DNA from: Achatina immaculata
Lineage: Eukaryota > Mollusca > Gastropoda > Stylommatophora > Achatinidae
Direction of reading: 5' to 3'
Length of the DNA stretch: 64,000 nucleotides
NCBI GenBank assembly: GCA_009760885.1
Contig: CM019701.1
Location: 15,200,782-15,264,781, forward strand
Below, piece after piece: positions 1 through 10,844 of this stretch; position 1 is the stretch's first letter; each line of letters begins with the position of its first letter. Under the pieces are notes generated by a model, which worked only from the letters and a program-made list of their open reading frames with translations, was not told the DNA's origin and searched no databases. The position numbers were made by a program, and so were the translations under genes.

Positions 1-294
1 TACTACAGTAACAATATAAAACAAAATGGACACACTTTAGGAAGAAATATATTTCGTGAAACCTAGACAAAATGGCGTTCTTTGAGTTTTCAAGTCAAAA
101 GCACAAGTTGGTTAAGTGAATATTATAAATAGAAATAGAAATATACTAATAAATAAACATACAAATATCAATAAATATTTTAAAAGTTCCGTCAAGCATA
201 AATAGAATACTATTTTCCTCCATATGTATTACAAATAGACAAAACACAGCTTTCTGAATTAAAAAAAAAAAAGAAAAAAAAAACTTTAGCCACT

Positions 295-300
295 TTTATT
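295..300 (-). promoter_or_regulatory. Possible poly(A) signal AATAAA for the host gene
   Basis: TTTATT on the plus strand reads AATAAA on the minus strand, about 920 bases downstream of the stop codon of the 1,542-residue gene. It is the only canonical hexamer I saw on that strand between 1 and 1217. The motif is common by chance in AT-rich DNA, so the assignment is weak. Confidence 0.25.
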
Positions 301-844
301 GTTGAGCTAAGGAACAGAACATGGCGCATCATAGAACTGTTTGAAAATGGTAACTTCCTTGTAGAGACAAGAGCAAAACGGCAAACAGTTTACTTTCAAA
401 CTTTGCGGGATTGTATTTCTGAACATAATAGTCAGGCACCCATTTTTTTCAGCATGTGGGCCTCATTATATGTTGTAGAGACCTTGACCCTGCAACCAGA
501 GGTCCCAGGGATTCATCCTTCGTTTTCTGACTTCCACAATTTACATTCAAAATCCACGTCCGTGTTTTTGTTTTGTTTCGTTTTTTTTTTTTCAAAACAG
601 AGTAGATTCCGTTATTTCATTTTCTTCAGCTCCTTCTTGTAATGAGTGGGTAAATTGTGAAGGCAGGTAACTAGGCTAAATACGGTAAAACCTTGATTTA
701 ACAGATCCCAGTATAACGGATTTCGGATTTAGCAAACCGGACAAAGGTTTAAAAAAAAAAAAAAGAAATTCTTAGCGTCGTATCATGCGCATATCATATC
801 TCGCTTTTTTTGGATACGGGTGGGTAGACTTGCTTTCTTCTTTG

Positions 845-1020
845 TTATATACTAATATGTATATTGTATAGTACTATATATTGTATAGAGCTGTATATTG
901 TATACTGTATGGTATTTAGTACTGTATAGTTTAAAGTACTGTATAACATATATTGCATAGCACTGTATGATATATTGTACTGTATATTGTATAGTGCTGT
1001 ATAAAGTATTCTATATTGTA
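845..1020. repeat. Degenerate AT-rich tandem repeat (GTATATTGTATA-like)
   Basis: About a dozen imperfect copies of an 11-13 base motif containing tattgtata alternate with actgtat. The array is too diverged to give an exact period. Confidence 0.6.
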
Positions 1021-1217
1021 TCACAACTTTCAGTCAGAAACAATAAAATATGAATTTTTAAAAAAAGCCCTGGCCCCCATCTTACATTCGACTTCACGGA
1101 CATTTTGGCATTAACGGAGGCCTCTTCCCCTATTAGTCTGGTAAATCGAGGGTTTAGTGCATCTACGAAACATTCAATAGGGAAGTCAGTGGATTGTCTG
1201 GGCACGTGATTTCAGGG

Positions 1218-4200
1218 TTAAAGGTCAAAGACGCCGCCAGTGCAACTATTCGTCTGCACTAGACGTCTGCTCCGTTCTTCCAGTCGGTTTTTGAGATCCT
1301 GCAAGGCATCCAGCAGGGCCGCTTTTCTCTGGGCGTACAGGTTCTGTTGGATCTCCCTCCGCTGCGCTTGTCTGGATGTTTCTTCTTCTTGTGCCTCTTG
1401 AATTTTCCGAAACACCAGATCTTTAGCGCGGCGAAGAGACATAACTCTTTCAGCCAGCCGACTATGGACGCCATCTTCTTCAATCTCATCATTCACAAGA
1501 GCTGAGCGGTTCGGCGCTGATGTCAGAGCGAAATTTAATGGCGATGGTTCTGATAAAGTTAAGCCGAGGATATTTTCCTGCTGCATTTGATGTGATTCTT
1601 TGTTGCTGATACCAAGATAATCAGAGTTGGCCGTCGATGAAGTTGTCTTCATTGTGTTATTATTACTCGACTTTACAGGATTATGTGGACAATCAAGTTG
1701 CATACAGGATATGGTTGAATTTGGCGAGTTCGTTCCCAGTATTTGCATGGCGAAGCTTGAACACATGTAATTCGTGTGGAATTCCTCATCTTTTCGTGTG
1801 AACTTACCGTATCTTACCCCGGGTGCTTGCTGTGATAGGGACAAAGAGGAATTTGAAAAACTGCTGTATTGTGGTTTATCATTTGCAGACGGCGAGGTCT
1901 TTTCCATAGCAGCGCTGACTTGATCAAAGCATGATTGTTCTACTAAGTTTACGTCAGTCCTCAGACAGACAGATCTGTCGAAGCCCGGACGATTCGCTTT
2001 AGCGACAGCCGGCGTCTGGTGACCTGCTTTGCTGGATCCTTGAGTTCTTATTCTGTGTTCACAGCTGAAGTTGGTGAGGTCTGTCTTGGAAATGTCTGAA
2101 TGCGAAATAGATTTATGCTGCCTTTCTGGTTTCATTAGTTGACTTAGAATATTTCTGTTCACATCCTTGTGTACAGCTGTGATGTCATCGTCAACAAACA
2201 TAGCGTTTGTCTGTGAGACTCCTTCTTCAAAATGTGATGGAGACATATCTAAAGAGCGGAGATTTTTGTTTGCTATATTAAAATGTGCTGCTGTAACTTC
2301 TTTTGTTTCGTCAGTTTTAAAGCTGTTTAGTTTTAAAGAAACCCTGCTTGCTTTTGGTAGAATATCAACGTCGAGATCATCAGAACCAGACAACTCTTCT
2401 GCTGAGTCTGAGGTGTCCATGCAACGTCTGTGGCTTTTGCTGCTGGCGTCTCTGCTATCTTGCTCTTGAATTTCTTGAAATATTTCTTCAAACTGCAACT
2501 CGATGTCGGAAAAAAGCAGGTTCTCTGTGCTCGGAGTCATGGCCGTGAGAGGTTGCGATGCTGCTTCGCCTAGAGTCTGGAAATGATGATGCCTGTTTAT
2601 GGACAAGGAATCTGCGTTGGGAGATGTTTCACCACATATATTTGAAACGTGGTTTGAATTATCTGGCACAGCTTCATCATGATCTTGTGGTGTATCCCAA
2701 AAAATGACGTCGTACAAATCAGCATCAAAATCAACAGAATGTCTAGGTGTCACCACATGATTGCTCCTATGAGAAGACTGTGCACTAGGTAATCTTTCAG
2801 AATCTTCCTCCAGAAACAAAACTCCCTTTGGCATTCTGTCAGAAAATCCAATATCTGCCGACCCGAGCATATTTCCGCTCTGTAACCAAAACCTGGCGTT
2901 TTCTGCCGGATCAGTAGCACTCTCTTCCAAACAGTCAAGCTCATCCCAGCTATCGTAATCGTCATCAAAATCAGTCTGCACGCAGGCATCGACCATCTCT
3001 AAGTTTTTATCATAATACCTAGTTTCCATGTAGTTAAAAGTATGGTTTGCAGTATCGATATTGTCCCGGGCGACTTCTGTTGCCCCTGACGTCGTGGCTG
3101 CCGGACTGTCATACAACCTAACCACTAGCGCCTCGTTCTGAATGTACCTGTCACTTCCGCTCTTCTCGTCATGTTCACTTCTGTGTTTTCTTGCTACTAT
3201 CTGCTGGAGTTCTTGGTTAGTAACTATGGTGTCTTGACCTCTGACCAATGGGAACTGACCGGTACAATCCACATTCTCAGTTGGAGACTCGACGCAGTCA
3301 CTGACCGTAATATTCCAGGGATAGTCGGAGTCAGTGAATACAGATCTTTCTTGTTCCACGCTGCGAGAAATTTTCTCCAAGTTCTTCATCTTCTTGGACG
3401 TCCCCTGGGAGTACGGCTTATATTTTAAGTCCCTCGGGCGTGGAGCCCTGTAAGACAAAGCGTCACTTGACCAGTGGGCCCTCTCTGTTGTCTGCTTTGA
3501 TAGAGACCCAAAATACGTTAAGCGTTCATGGGCCTTGTATCCCGTGACAGTTTCAATGTTCGGCCCACATAAAGTTATGTAAGGTGGCTGAAATTCTATA
3601 TCCAACCGCTCGTTAACCATCAAAGTCGGCTTCTTCTTGGCCGTACAGATGTCTATTTCCTGTAACTTTCCGAGCTGATAAGCATTCTCATGCTCAGCCA
3701 CAACGCCCCCGACACAGTCCTGATATGGTGCGTTATTATGGACAGATTCACCAGCTGTGGCTGTGGTTCCAGCATCTGTGTTTGTGTCTTCTGTGTATCT
3801 GTTTTGTTTATGGCACCCACTAGGACTAGACACCGCGGAGGTCAGGCGAGTATCAGCATACTCAGAACCTGAAGATTTAGAAGCTGCTGATGTAGTGCTG
3901 GACTCGTTTCTATAGCCTGCTACATTGACACAAAAAGCATGCTTTGATCCTCTTCCAGAGGCGCCACCAAGGGTTCTCTGCGATGCTGAAGAAGGCGAGC
4001 AGTCCATAGACAAGAAAGCCATCTCTGTCTGTGTGCCTGGGGTCAGGGTAACGTCTCCGTCGGTAGACCCAGCTCCTCCTATGCCTGAATCTGGACTGTG
4101 AGAGAACAGAACACGGCAATCAGATTTTAGAAGCCACTTCTCGGTGCTTCCGTTTTTATCTTCGACAGCTGTCTGACCACCTTCCTTACCGATAGCCACG

Positions 4201-5846
4201 CTTGTCAAGGCAGTGTCTAAAGCTGCGTCGTACTCAGCACTGATGTTACTGGCCAGCTGTTTCAGATTGTCTGCCAACTTCACAAACTCCACGTTGGGCG
4301 AAGCCATAGTAGGCTGTCTGGGTTTTGTATATTCAGTGTTAAGGTCGTTTAGAGCCAGAGATCTGGAGTTTACTGTAAAATTTGGCCGAGACCTTCCTGG
4401 CCATTTCCTCACACGCGGTTTCTTTGTGAAAGACGGATTCTCAACTAGAGAAGTCTGATCAACGATTGCTGCACATGATCCCTGGCACAGATAAATGCCT
4501 CCGTCACCGCTAGATGCCCTCCAGGCTGTAGTCTGAGCTGGCAACTCTGTACTTCCTTGGTGTTCGAAACAAGCGGATGAGCGAAACAGCTCGCCGTATT
4601 CCTCCTCTTTAGACTCTCTGAGACCGCACATTCTCCTGCATCTCCCTTCAGACAGCGACGGCTGCGGAGACGGCAACCAGGGGTTGGTTTTAATCCTTGA
4701 CCTTGGCCTATGAACTTTGCTTCGAGAAAGGTCTGAATCGTAGCCAGAGAGAGATGCGGAGTCGAAACCAGAAATGTCGGCGTCCCCCATGCTCGAATTT
4801 TCCAGAGAGTCGTAAAGACCAGAGGAACGGCTTTCAAGGGAGCACTCACGAACTAACGATCTTTCAGACGCTGGACATTTTGTAACCTGAATATCCTTCC
4901 TAGCTGTGGCAGCATGCAGAGGACATGAAACCTCGTTGTCCAAGAAGTACGACTTATTATAGCAATCTGAAGATATAGGGTTCTCTTTTTTTTCTTTGGA
5001 CTTTGAAGAGAACCTTTTAAAACCTTTCTTCTTTGTTTTGGCCTGCCTTGATTCCAGGGCTGTCCTGTCAGCTGCGTGAGCGGTGGATTCTGGACCGGGA
5101 CACAGAGAGCATCTCGTCTGCTCACCTTGAGTCTCTCTTGGGGCGTGGCTATTGCTAGTCTTGCCGTGCTTGCGCATGCTCTTGATAGAAGCGATAGATT
5201 TTCGAAAGAAACCAACCTCAGACTTTGGTGCCTCTTGTGTTTTAAAAGAGTGGAAGTGTTTCATGCAGCCTGTTTTTGGACTGAGATTCTGCTGGTTCTG
5301 AGATATAGTACTCATTGCCCTGGGGCGGTGGGTGTTGTTGTGATGATGGTGATGGCTACGGCGATTATGACAGTGGCAGCAGCGATATTTCGTGGCACAC
5401 GTCTCGTTAGATGTTTCAAACTTTGAAGACATTGTGAAGCTGAACTCCTGGTAATCAGTGACCGTCTTCTGCGAGTTGTAGCTGTTGCTCGACGACGTCA
5501 CCGTCAGTTCAGACGAAAACCCCTCAGCACTGAGGCAGTCGCCGTCCCTGTAGTCTGAGCCACTTATTGGCGCTGCCAGTTTGGCGTTCACCCCAGCAGC
5601 GCTGGCAGCTATCAGACCTCGGTAAAGCTCGTTTCCTTGCCAGCTGGCGCTTTCTAGCTCTTCGTTTTCAAAACTGACATCACGTGAAGCCCCCCTGGAA
5701 CCCAAAGAAGAAAACCAGCTTTTGTTCTTCTCAGAACCATACCGACCTATCCTCACCTCTGGCAGCGGGGAGCCCCCGGATGGTGCTGTCTTCTTCTTTC
5801 TTCTTTGCACACGAAATGAACTGACAACTAAATCCTTTAATCTCAT
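1218..5846 (-). CDS. Large Ser-rich, mostly disordered protein with C-terminal coiled coil; family unknown
   Basis: This is an uninterrupted 1,542-codon frame. The ATG at 5846 has A at -3, and an in-frame TGA lies nine bases upstream, so this is the first Met of the frame unless an upstream exon is spliced in within those few bases. Seen in the protein: a basic N-terminus (RRKKK, residues 15-19); a Cys/His cluster ending in HHHHH (about 150-175); basic patches near 270-290; a predicted helix (about 516-550); SPDSGIGG, similar to a phosphodegron (about 583-590); acidic stretches (about 951-972 and 1106-1128); and a highly charged coiled coil rich in Arg, Glu, Gln and Leu (about 1455-1530). There is no signal peptide or membrane segment. 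Ser, Thr and Asn are abundant throughout. The make-up suggests an intracellular scaffold or cytoskeletal/nuclear protein, but I recognise no family. Length, balanced composition and lack of internal repeats argue for a real gene rather than a chance frame. Further exons are possible on either side. Confidence 0.78.
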   Translation of the reverse strand: MRLKDLVVSSFRVQRRKKKTAPSGGSPLPEVRIGRYGSEKNKSWFSSLGSRGASRDVSFENEELESASWQGNELYRGLIAASAAGVNAKLAAPISGSDYRDGDCLSAEGFSSELTVTSSSNSYNSQKTVTDYQEFSFTMSSKFETSNETCATKYRCCHCHNRRSHHHHHNNTHRPRAMSTISQNQQNLSPKTGCMKHFHSFKTQEAPKSEVGFFRKSIASIKSMRKHGKTSNSHAPRETQGEQTRCSLCPGPESTAHAADRTALESRQAKTKKKGFKRFSSKSKEKKENPISSDCYNKSYFLDNEVSCPLHAATARKDIQVTKCPASERSLVRECSLESRSSGLYDSLENSSMGDADISGFDSASLSGYDSDLSRSKVHRPRSRIKTNPWLPSPQPSLSEGRCRRMCGLRESKEEEYGELFRSSACFEHQGSTELPAQTTAWRASSGDGGIYLCQGSCAAIVDQTSLVENPSFTKKPRVRKWPGRSRPNFTVNSRSLALNDLNTEYTKPRQPTMASPNVEFVKLADNLKQLASNISAEYDAALDTALTSVAIGKEGGQTAVEDKNGSTEKWLLKSDCRVLFSHSPDSGIGGAGSTDGDVTLTPGTQTEMAFLSMDCSPSSASQRTLGGASGRGSKHAFCVNVAGYRNESSTTSAASKSSGSEYADTRLTSAVSSPSGCHKQNRYTEDTNTDAGTTATAGESVHNNAPYQDCVGGVVAEHENAYQLGKLQEIDICTAKKKPTLMVNERLDIEFQPPYITLCGPNIETVTGYKAHERLTYFGSLSKQTTERAHWSSDALSYRAPRPRDLKYKPYSQGTSKKMKNLEKISRSVEQERSVFTDSDYPWNITVSDCVESPTENVDCTGQFPLVRGQDTIVTNQELQQIVARKHRSEHDEKSGSDRYIQNEALVVRLYDSPAATTSGATEVARDNIDTANHTFNYMETRYYDKNLEMVDACVQTDFDDDYDSWDELDCLEESATDPAENARFWLQSGNMLGSADIGFSDRMPKGVLFLEEDSERLPSAQSSHRSNHVVTPRHSVDFDADLYDVIFWDTPQDHDEAVPDNSNHVSNICGETSPNADSLSINRHHHFQTLGEAASQPLTAMTPSTENLLFSDIELQFEEIFQEIQEQDSRDASSKSHRRCMDTSDSAEELSGSDDLDVDILPKASRVSLKLNSFKTDETKEVTAAHFNIANKNLRSLDMSPSHFEEGVSQTNAMFVDDDITAVHKDVNRNILSQLMKPERQHKSISHSDISKTDLTNFSCEHRIRTQGSSKAGHQTPAVAKANRPGFDRSVCLRTDVNLVEQSCFDQVSAAMEKTSPSANDKPQYSSFSNSSLSLSQQAPGVRYGKFTRKDEEFHTNYMCSSFAMQILGTNSPNSTISCMQLDCPHNPVKSSNNNTMKTTSSTANSDYLGISNKESHQMQQENILGLTLSEPSPLNFALTSAPNRSALVNDEIEEDGVHSRLAERVMSLRRAKDLVFRKIQEAQEEETSRQAQRREIQQNLYAQRKAALLDALQDLKNRLEERSRRLVQTNSCTGGVFDL

Positions 5847-6542
5847 TCTCTCTCACATCTTAACCGAACTTTTTTTTAAAGGTGAAAATACACGTTTTCT
5901 TTCTTACAGCCAGTAATGTGTCCTTGGCAAACTTATAACAACTGAAGAGATAAAATTAGGAAAACGAGAAATCTGTGATGAAGCGTACTTAAAAAGCTTC
6001 ACATTTTGTGACTGGTATAGTGGAATGTAAGTTTATATGATGCTGTTGGTTTACTCATCCCATTGATACTTTTTTTTGTCCAGAACTTCAGACCACTGCC
6101 TTCCTTACAGTCATGTTTTTTTAAACAACTTGAAGAACTGCAAAACCACGTGGTAGTTGTCTATATCTGTAAAGAAAACGCTGGAAAATGAAGAACATTC
6201 ATGGGACTGATTTTGTCTTTGAAAAAGTAGACAGGTAAACGGAATGAATAAAGGTCGACGCGGTTGCATAGAGCCATGGGCGTTAATTTTGTTCAAATGT
6301 TAGGAAGATGACTTCAGTCGCAGTTTTCTCCCTCCAACGAGAGGAAGCAACTCTTTCTAAGACAGACGACAAAAATATTATACGGGTGAACTCCCTTGTG
6401 TCAAGACTGGGACAAATGACGATTATTCCAGTGACGGTTTCCCTGAAATAGACGAACAGAAAGAGTTAGTATTTTATATTTAATTACTGTGCACCATTTG
6501 AAAAATATTTGAAGCTATTTAAAATAAAAGTAAAAAAGGTAA
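5847..6542. other. 5' flank of the host gene
   Basis: This non-coding stretch lies upstream of the minus-strand gene and should hold its 5' untranslated region, a first intron or the promoter. I saw no convincing TATA box or initiator, and no transposon fragment until the SINE that follows. Confidence 0.4.
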
Positions 6543-6752
6543 TCTTGTCATGCCTTAGAGGCATATAGGGATATGGTGTAAAATTCCCATTTACGTGCCG
6601 CTAAGGCATATTGCTGGTACGGTGTTAGGCCCGTATTTGCCACGACCTTGGGCACATGAAAGTCTGGTGTGGTCAGTATCATGCCTGGCCACATCTACCT
6701 CCCCTGATTTTTCTGGTATTCATTCTTTAGAGGCTGTCTTGATCCCGGGGCC
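6543..6752 (-). mobile_element. SINE-1 copy, 5'-truncated (tRNA head missing)
   Basis: Read on the minus strand, this matches the body of the SINE copies at 9505, 12785 and 57662. Shared landmarks are the blocks 'aatcaggggaggta', 'ccaggcatgatactgaccac', 'gactttcatgtg' and the 3' block 'ccatatccctat..gcctctaaggcatgaca'. The tRNA-like head with boxes A and B is absent. The 5' side runs into a TG/AG microsatellite. Confidence 0.7.
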
Positions 6753-6754
6753 TC

Positions 6755-6791
<37 letters not shown>

Positions 6792-6812
6792 TTGATTGAT
6801 TGATTGATTGAT
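6753..6812. repeat. Compound TG / AG / ATTG microsatellite
   Basis: Runs of TG, AG and ATTG sit between the SINE and the 3' end of the next LINE-B copy. The ATTG part is directly continuous with the LINE-B tail. Confidence 0.9.
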
Positions 6813-7640
6813 CTTTGATCTTTATTTCAAAAGGGTTAAGAATTGGGCACGCAGGCCCGTCTGACATTCTGCCTTTTATCATACATCTTTCACTCTATTC
6901 CAGACATTCTACAAATATGCTGTTCATATAACAAACATAATTAACATTGAAGCTGAGAGACATACAATAAAATATAACATTTAGGTTTCGCTCTTAAACA
7001 TTCACTCAGTACAGAACTAACTACATACATTATAAATGACTATCTACTAAACAAAATTTTCAGGACTATTCAGAAAACAATTAATTGTATTCAGCTTAAG
7101 ATAACTTTTAAGTTTTATAATTCATGGAGGCATGTAGTCGACATCAAATAGATATTGGGAAAGCTTGTAGTTGTAGGAAGGAGTATAATTTATATTTTTT
7201 ATATAGGATGGGAGGGTATTCCAAAGATGAGCAGCAGAATAACTAAAGCTTTTCTTGTAAAGATCAAGTCTAGGTTTTAGGAGAGAGAGAGGGAGAGAGA
7301 GGGAGGGAGAGAAACTGGACTGCTGGGATTGAAGCCGGTACCAGCAGGTTAGCAGACCGAGGGAAAACTAAACTATGAGCAGCTTTATTAGTTAACTGGC
7401 ACACATTTGTGAAGTTTCGGTTTACATTGTAATCATAAAAAAGCTTACAGGACAAAGAAATAGGTGGAAAAAAAAGAATATAAACTCACATGAATGATAT
7501 ACATCAAATGTGGGGGTAGTGGTGGTGGAAGGGAGGGGGGATGTGACTTATAATAAGCTGTGTCCCAGGGTGCGTGCTGTGGAGTATTGTGAATGATTAA
7601 ATGAAGACGTGCGCTGCGATAGGTTGGTAGTAAAGAGGGA
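6784..7640 (-). mobile_element. LINE-B (CR1/Jockey-like) 3' fragment
   Basis: On the minus strand the 3' end carries the LINE-B signature gggcctgcgtgcccaattct, followed by an AATAAAG-like motif and a GATT-repeat tail. Upstream, broken frames give the end of the reverse-transcriptase ORF, including a peptide like 'AAHLWNTLP' typical of CR1/Jockey-clade C-termini. The copy is 5'-truncated, and an AG-rich insertion at about 7279-7312 interrupts it. The 5' limit is uncertain; similarity to the 15970-17385 copy fades around 7600. Confidence 0.65.
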
Positions 7641-7669
7641 AGACAGACAGACAGACAGAGGGACGGACG

Positions 7670-7710
<41 letters not shown>

Positions 7711-7755
7711 GTAGGTAGGTAGGTAGGTAGGTAGGTAGGTAAGTAGGTAGGTAGG

Positions 7756-7787
<32 letters not shown>

Positions 7788-7801
7788 TATATATATATAT
7801 T
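7640..7801. repeat. Compound tetranucleotide array ACAG-GATA-GGTA-ACAG-AT
   Basis: Consecutive pure blocks of ACAG, GATA, GGTA, ACAG again and finally AT. Each block differs from the next by one base of the motif, which is the pattern expected from replication slippage of a mutated unit. Confidence 0.95.
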
Positions 7802-9204
7802 CTTATCTTACTCTCATACTTCCTATTCGTTTTTTTCTCATTTTACTCACTCCCTCTGGCGCTTTGTAAAACTGCACCATACACCTCTATTTACCTTTAT
7901 TATTTGAAACAGTTTTACTGCAGTCGTAAACCAATATTTATTTCTCTTCAATTACCTGGTGGAATATGTTATCATCAGTTGCAAATATTATTACTGTCTC
8001 TCTTAAGAGCGCCGATACTAGGAGAATACGAGTGTGAAAAGATGACACTTGTATAGAGTGGTCTGTTGCTATTAAAGATTTGAAAACTACTGTAATGAAT
8101 CATTATATGTTGTTGTTCCCCTAAGATTGGTGCTTGTTGTTAAACCAAGCGGCAGATTGTCACATTATCATACACTACGTGACTCAACAACAAAACCAGG
8201 TTCACCAACTTTACAATAACCACAGAGTGTCACAATACTTTCCACCCATACGAATACACTCACATTTGAACGCATGAAGGTAGCAAAACTTCAAGTTACA
8301 ATACAAAGTCAATATTTACTGAATGAATAGAATGTTGGATGAACTATGTGGACGAGGCAAAACAAAGAGCTGCCAATATGGCAGAGTGACACAAGAAGTA
8401 CACTGTACTTTCCAGGCATGAAGCCAACGTCACGGAGAAGGAAATAATAACCAACATCAGAGTAGTTACAAATGAAGATACAACATACAAGTCTATGAAA
8501 CTCCAAAAAAAAAAAATCATCCACAAGATTACACATTCTCAAAAAAATTGAGAACCACTGTAAAACTTTCAGTCTAGTCAATAACAATATTAATACACTG
8601 ACTACATTCTTGCTAACAAAAACTTTGTCCTACAGGACAATTACTATTGCAATGAATCTAAGCCATGACTGGAAAACTTCTACTCAGCAGCGATTAATAG
8701 AAAAAAACTCAAACACAACTTCTACATGACTCTCTAACTTTCATTTATCTCTAATAATCCTCATAATAATCCCCCTTCAACTTAGCTCTGGGTTCTTTTA
8801 TATAACAGGCATTTTCTCTGCCATCCTTCCAGAACTATCTCTCCGTGAAATTCACATTCACGCAAAAGGTATTTGTTTTGACCTTCACTATTGCACGAGA
8901 TTCCTAACTCCGTGCGAGTTCACAAAACTTGACTCAAGCCCTGAATTTTTGTACCCTAAACTTCATGAAATCGCCTGTTTACGGACCTTGGACTAGAACA
9001 ATGTCCAGAGAAAGTTCAATAAAAGTCATCAATATCTCGGGATGTCAACGTCTAAAAAATGACCTTCAGTGACAAACTAACTTGGCATTCCAAATGTAAC
9101 TTTCATAAAACATGTCATGATAAAGTTCATGATTCCCAGTGATTTTTTTTCAAGGTCCTATCTGACCTTTTCCTGACCGTCTACGTCATAATTAAATAAG
9201 GGCT
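7802..9204. other. Unclassified AT-rich sequence
   Basis: About 1.4 kb with no convincing gene, RNA or recognised element. Short open frames here look random. Confidence 0.5.
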
Positions 9205-10093
9205 TTAATCATTCATTCATTCATTCATTTGCATGTCCCATGCGGAACTTTGCCTCCCAAACAGCTCTCCTGTAGCCTCTCGGTTGTCAGCAAGATGGCC
9301 TGCTGCTACTACATCCATTTGCAGATCATCAACAATGTCTTGAAGCCATCTTCGTTTTGGTCTTCCCCTTTTTCTTTTTCCCATTATGTATCCTTCCAAT
9401 ACGGTCTTCTCTAAATTATCATGACGTTTAATGTGTCTAAAATATTAAAGTTTTCTCTCTTTAATCCTCTTTACTAGCCAGCCTTCTTCAATATTAAGCT
9501 CTTGTGTCTGAGTGGCGAAGTGGTTAGTGCACTGATCTCTCATGGCGAAAGTCGGGGGTTCGAATCCAGCCGGCGGCACCCCAGTCACCCAGCTGTAGAA
9601 ATGGGCACCCGACTTTTTCTGGAGTTGGGGAAAGAAAAGGCAGCCAGGCGTGATACTGACCATATCACCCTCTAGTGTGGTGACAGGTCAAGGAAAATAT
9701 GGGCACTAACACCATATCCCTATGTGCCTCTAAGGCATGACAGGGTTATCTTTTACTTTTTACTTAGTATAGATATATTTGTTCTTTTTTGTGTCCACGA
9801 TATTTGGAGAACTCTTCTGTAGCATTTACATTCAAATGCATTTATGTGTTTCTCAGCTGTTTTGTTAAGTGTCCAGGTCTCACAGGCATATGTTGCGATG
9901 GGAAAGATGCATGCCCTTAAAAATCTTATTTTTGTAGTTCTGTCTGTTCCTCTCCACAGATTCTTTATTTGTTTTACTTTCTGAAGAGCGATAGATGTCC
10001 TCCTTTTAATTTCCCTGATTGTATCTCCATTATTAGTTAGTAATGATCCAAGATATTCAAAACTCTCTACTTCTTCCAATTTTTCCTCATTTA
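9205..10093 (-). mobile_element. LINE-A (RTE-like) 3' fragment, interrupted by a SINE
   Basis: The minus strand carries the C-terminal region of the LINE-A reverse-transcriptase ORF: 'ATYACETWTLNKTAEKH' in the 9765-10093 part, then 'KRKRGRPKRRWLQDIVDD' and the 3' tail ATGAATGAATGAATG at 9215-9230. The frame is split by the SINE at 9505-9764. After removing the SINE, the two halves join at the point where other LINE-A copies (for example 58440-58480) are continuous. The copy is 5'-truncated near 10093. It is not coding. Confidence 0.9.
9505..9764 (+). mobile_element. SINE-1, full-length tRNA-derived, nested in LINE-A
   Basis: The head holds a polymerase III box A (tggcgaagtgg, about 9510) and an exact box B (ggttcgaatcc, about 9557). 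The body includes 'cacccagctgtagaaatggg' and 'ccaggcgtgatactgaccat', and the 3' end includes 'gtgcctctaaggcatgacag' followed by a T-rich tail. It sits exactly inside a LINE-A fragment. Target-site duplication is at most a few bases and is not clear. Confidence 0.85.
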
Positions 10094-10309
10094 ATCATAC
10101 ACTCAAAAATACCCCCCCCCCCCGGCCAAATATTATGGATTATATCCCTTAGATATTATTCTATCACAGTCGCCATGCCTTTTATCTGAGAAAAGAATAG
10201 GAATGGCAAAACATACATTCAACAGCACGAGACTGCGCTGTTATCTGGGATTCTGTCTATAAAAACAAAAATGAGATCGATAAACATTATATCTATTCTG
10301 TACAACCTC

Positions 10310-10692
10310 ATGGAGCGGAAACTTGAACTCTAACAAGTCGGAGAGAAGGATAAATGCAACATAAATATGGATCCACAGGAAAGTATGTCACATATGGAAA
10401 ATTAAATACACAAATATTAGAGCAACTATAAGTGCAAGGCAAACTTCTCAAAGAAGTAAGGATCAAGAAAACAAAATACCTTAGCCACATCAGAAGACAT
10501 AATAATAAACCGGAGACCTTACAAGAAGGAAAGATGGAAGGACAAAAAAAAAAGCAAAAGGAAGACAGAGATGTATATGTGAAGATAACATACGAGAATG
10601 GACGGGACATAGCCTGGTTGAAAGCACCATCGAGGCAGGGAGCGAGGGAACTGGAGATTCATTATCATCAACCTTCGTATTGAAGACGGTAC

Positions 10693-10724
<32 letters not shown>

Positions 10725-10725
10725 A
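10310..10725 (+). mobile_element. LINE-E 3' fragment with (ATG)n tail
   Basis: Broken plus-strand frames read like the end of a LINE reverse-transcriptase ORF: a 'GAETWTL'-like stretch near 10320, then 'KYLSHIRRHNNKPETLQEGK', then a basic and acidic tail. It ends in about nine ATG/GAT repeats at 10693-10722, a tail type typical of RTE-clade elements. A second copy lies at 44990-45270. A ten-base C run at about 10118 lies just upstream. Confidence 0.65.
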
Positions 10726-10844
10726 AGACAGAACTAAATGTGAGAAAAATAAGTAAGGAAAACTGATATTCTGATCAAGAAATTTGATAGCAGAGACAAG
10801 AAAACAGACTAGACAAGAAAACAGACCAGACAAAAAAAAAGACT

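Larger units (their letters stand above)
1..1217. other. AT-rich 3' flank of the host gene
   Basis: No gene is visible here. The stretch is AT-rich with poly(A) and poly(T) runs. It should contain the 3' untranslated region of the minus-strand gene that ends at 1218. A degenerate TATTGTATA-type repeat lies at about 845-1020. Confidence 0.5.

Noticed and set aside
685..760. Possible pogo/Tigger-like end ('accttgatttaacagatccc')
   Set aside because: Wording resembles such ends, but no matching inverted partner or TA duplication was found nearby.
4445..5426. Frames of 116-134 codons on either strand within the host gene
   Set aside because: Shadows of the 1,542-codon frame with biased composition and no own support.
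9505..9580. Functional tRNA gene
   Set aside because: Boxes A and B are present, but the arms do not pair as a mature tRNA and the sequence continues into a SINE body shared by other copies.
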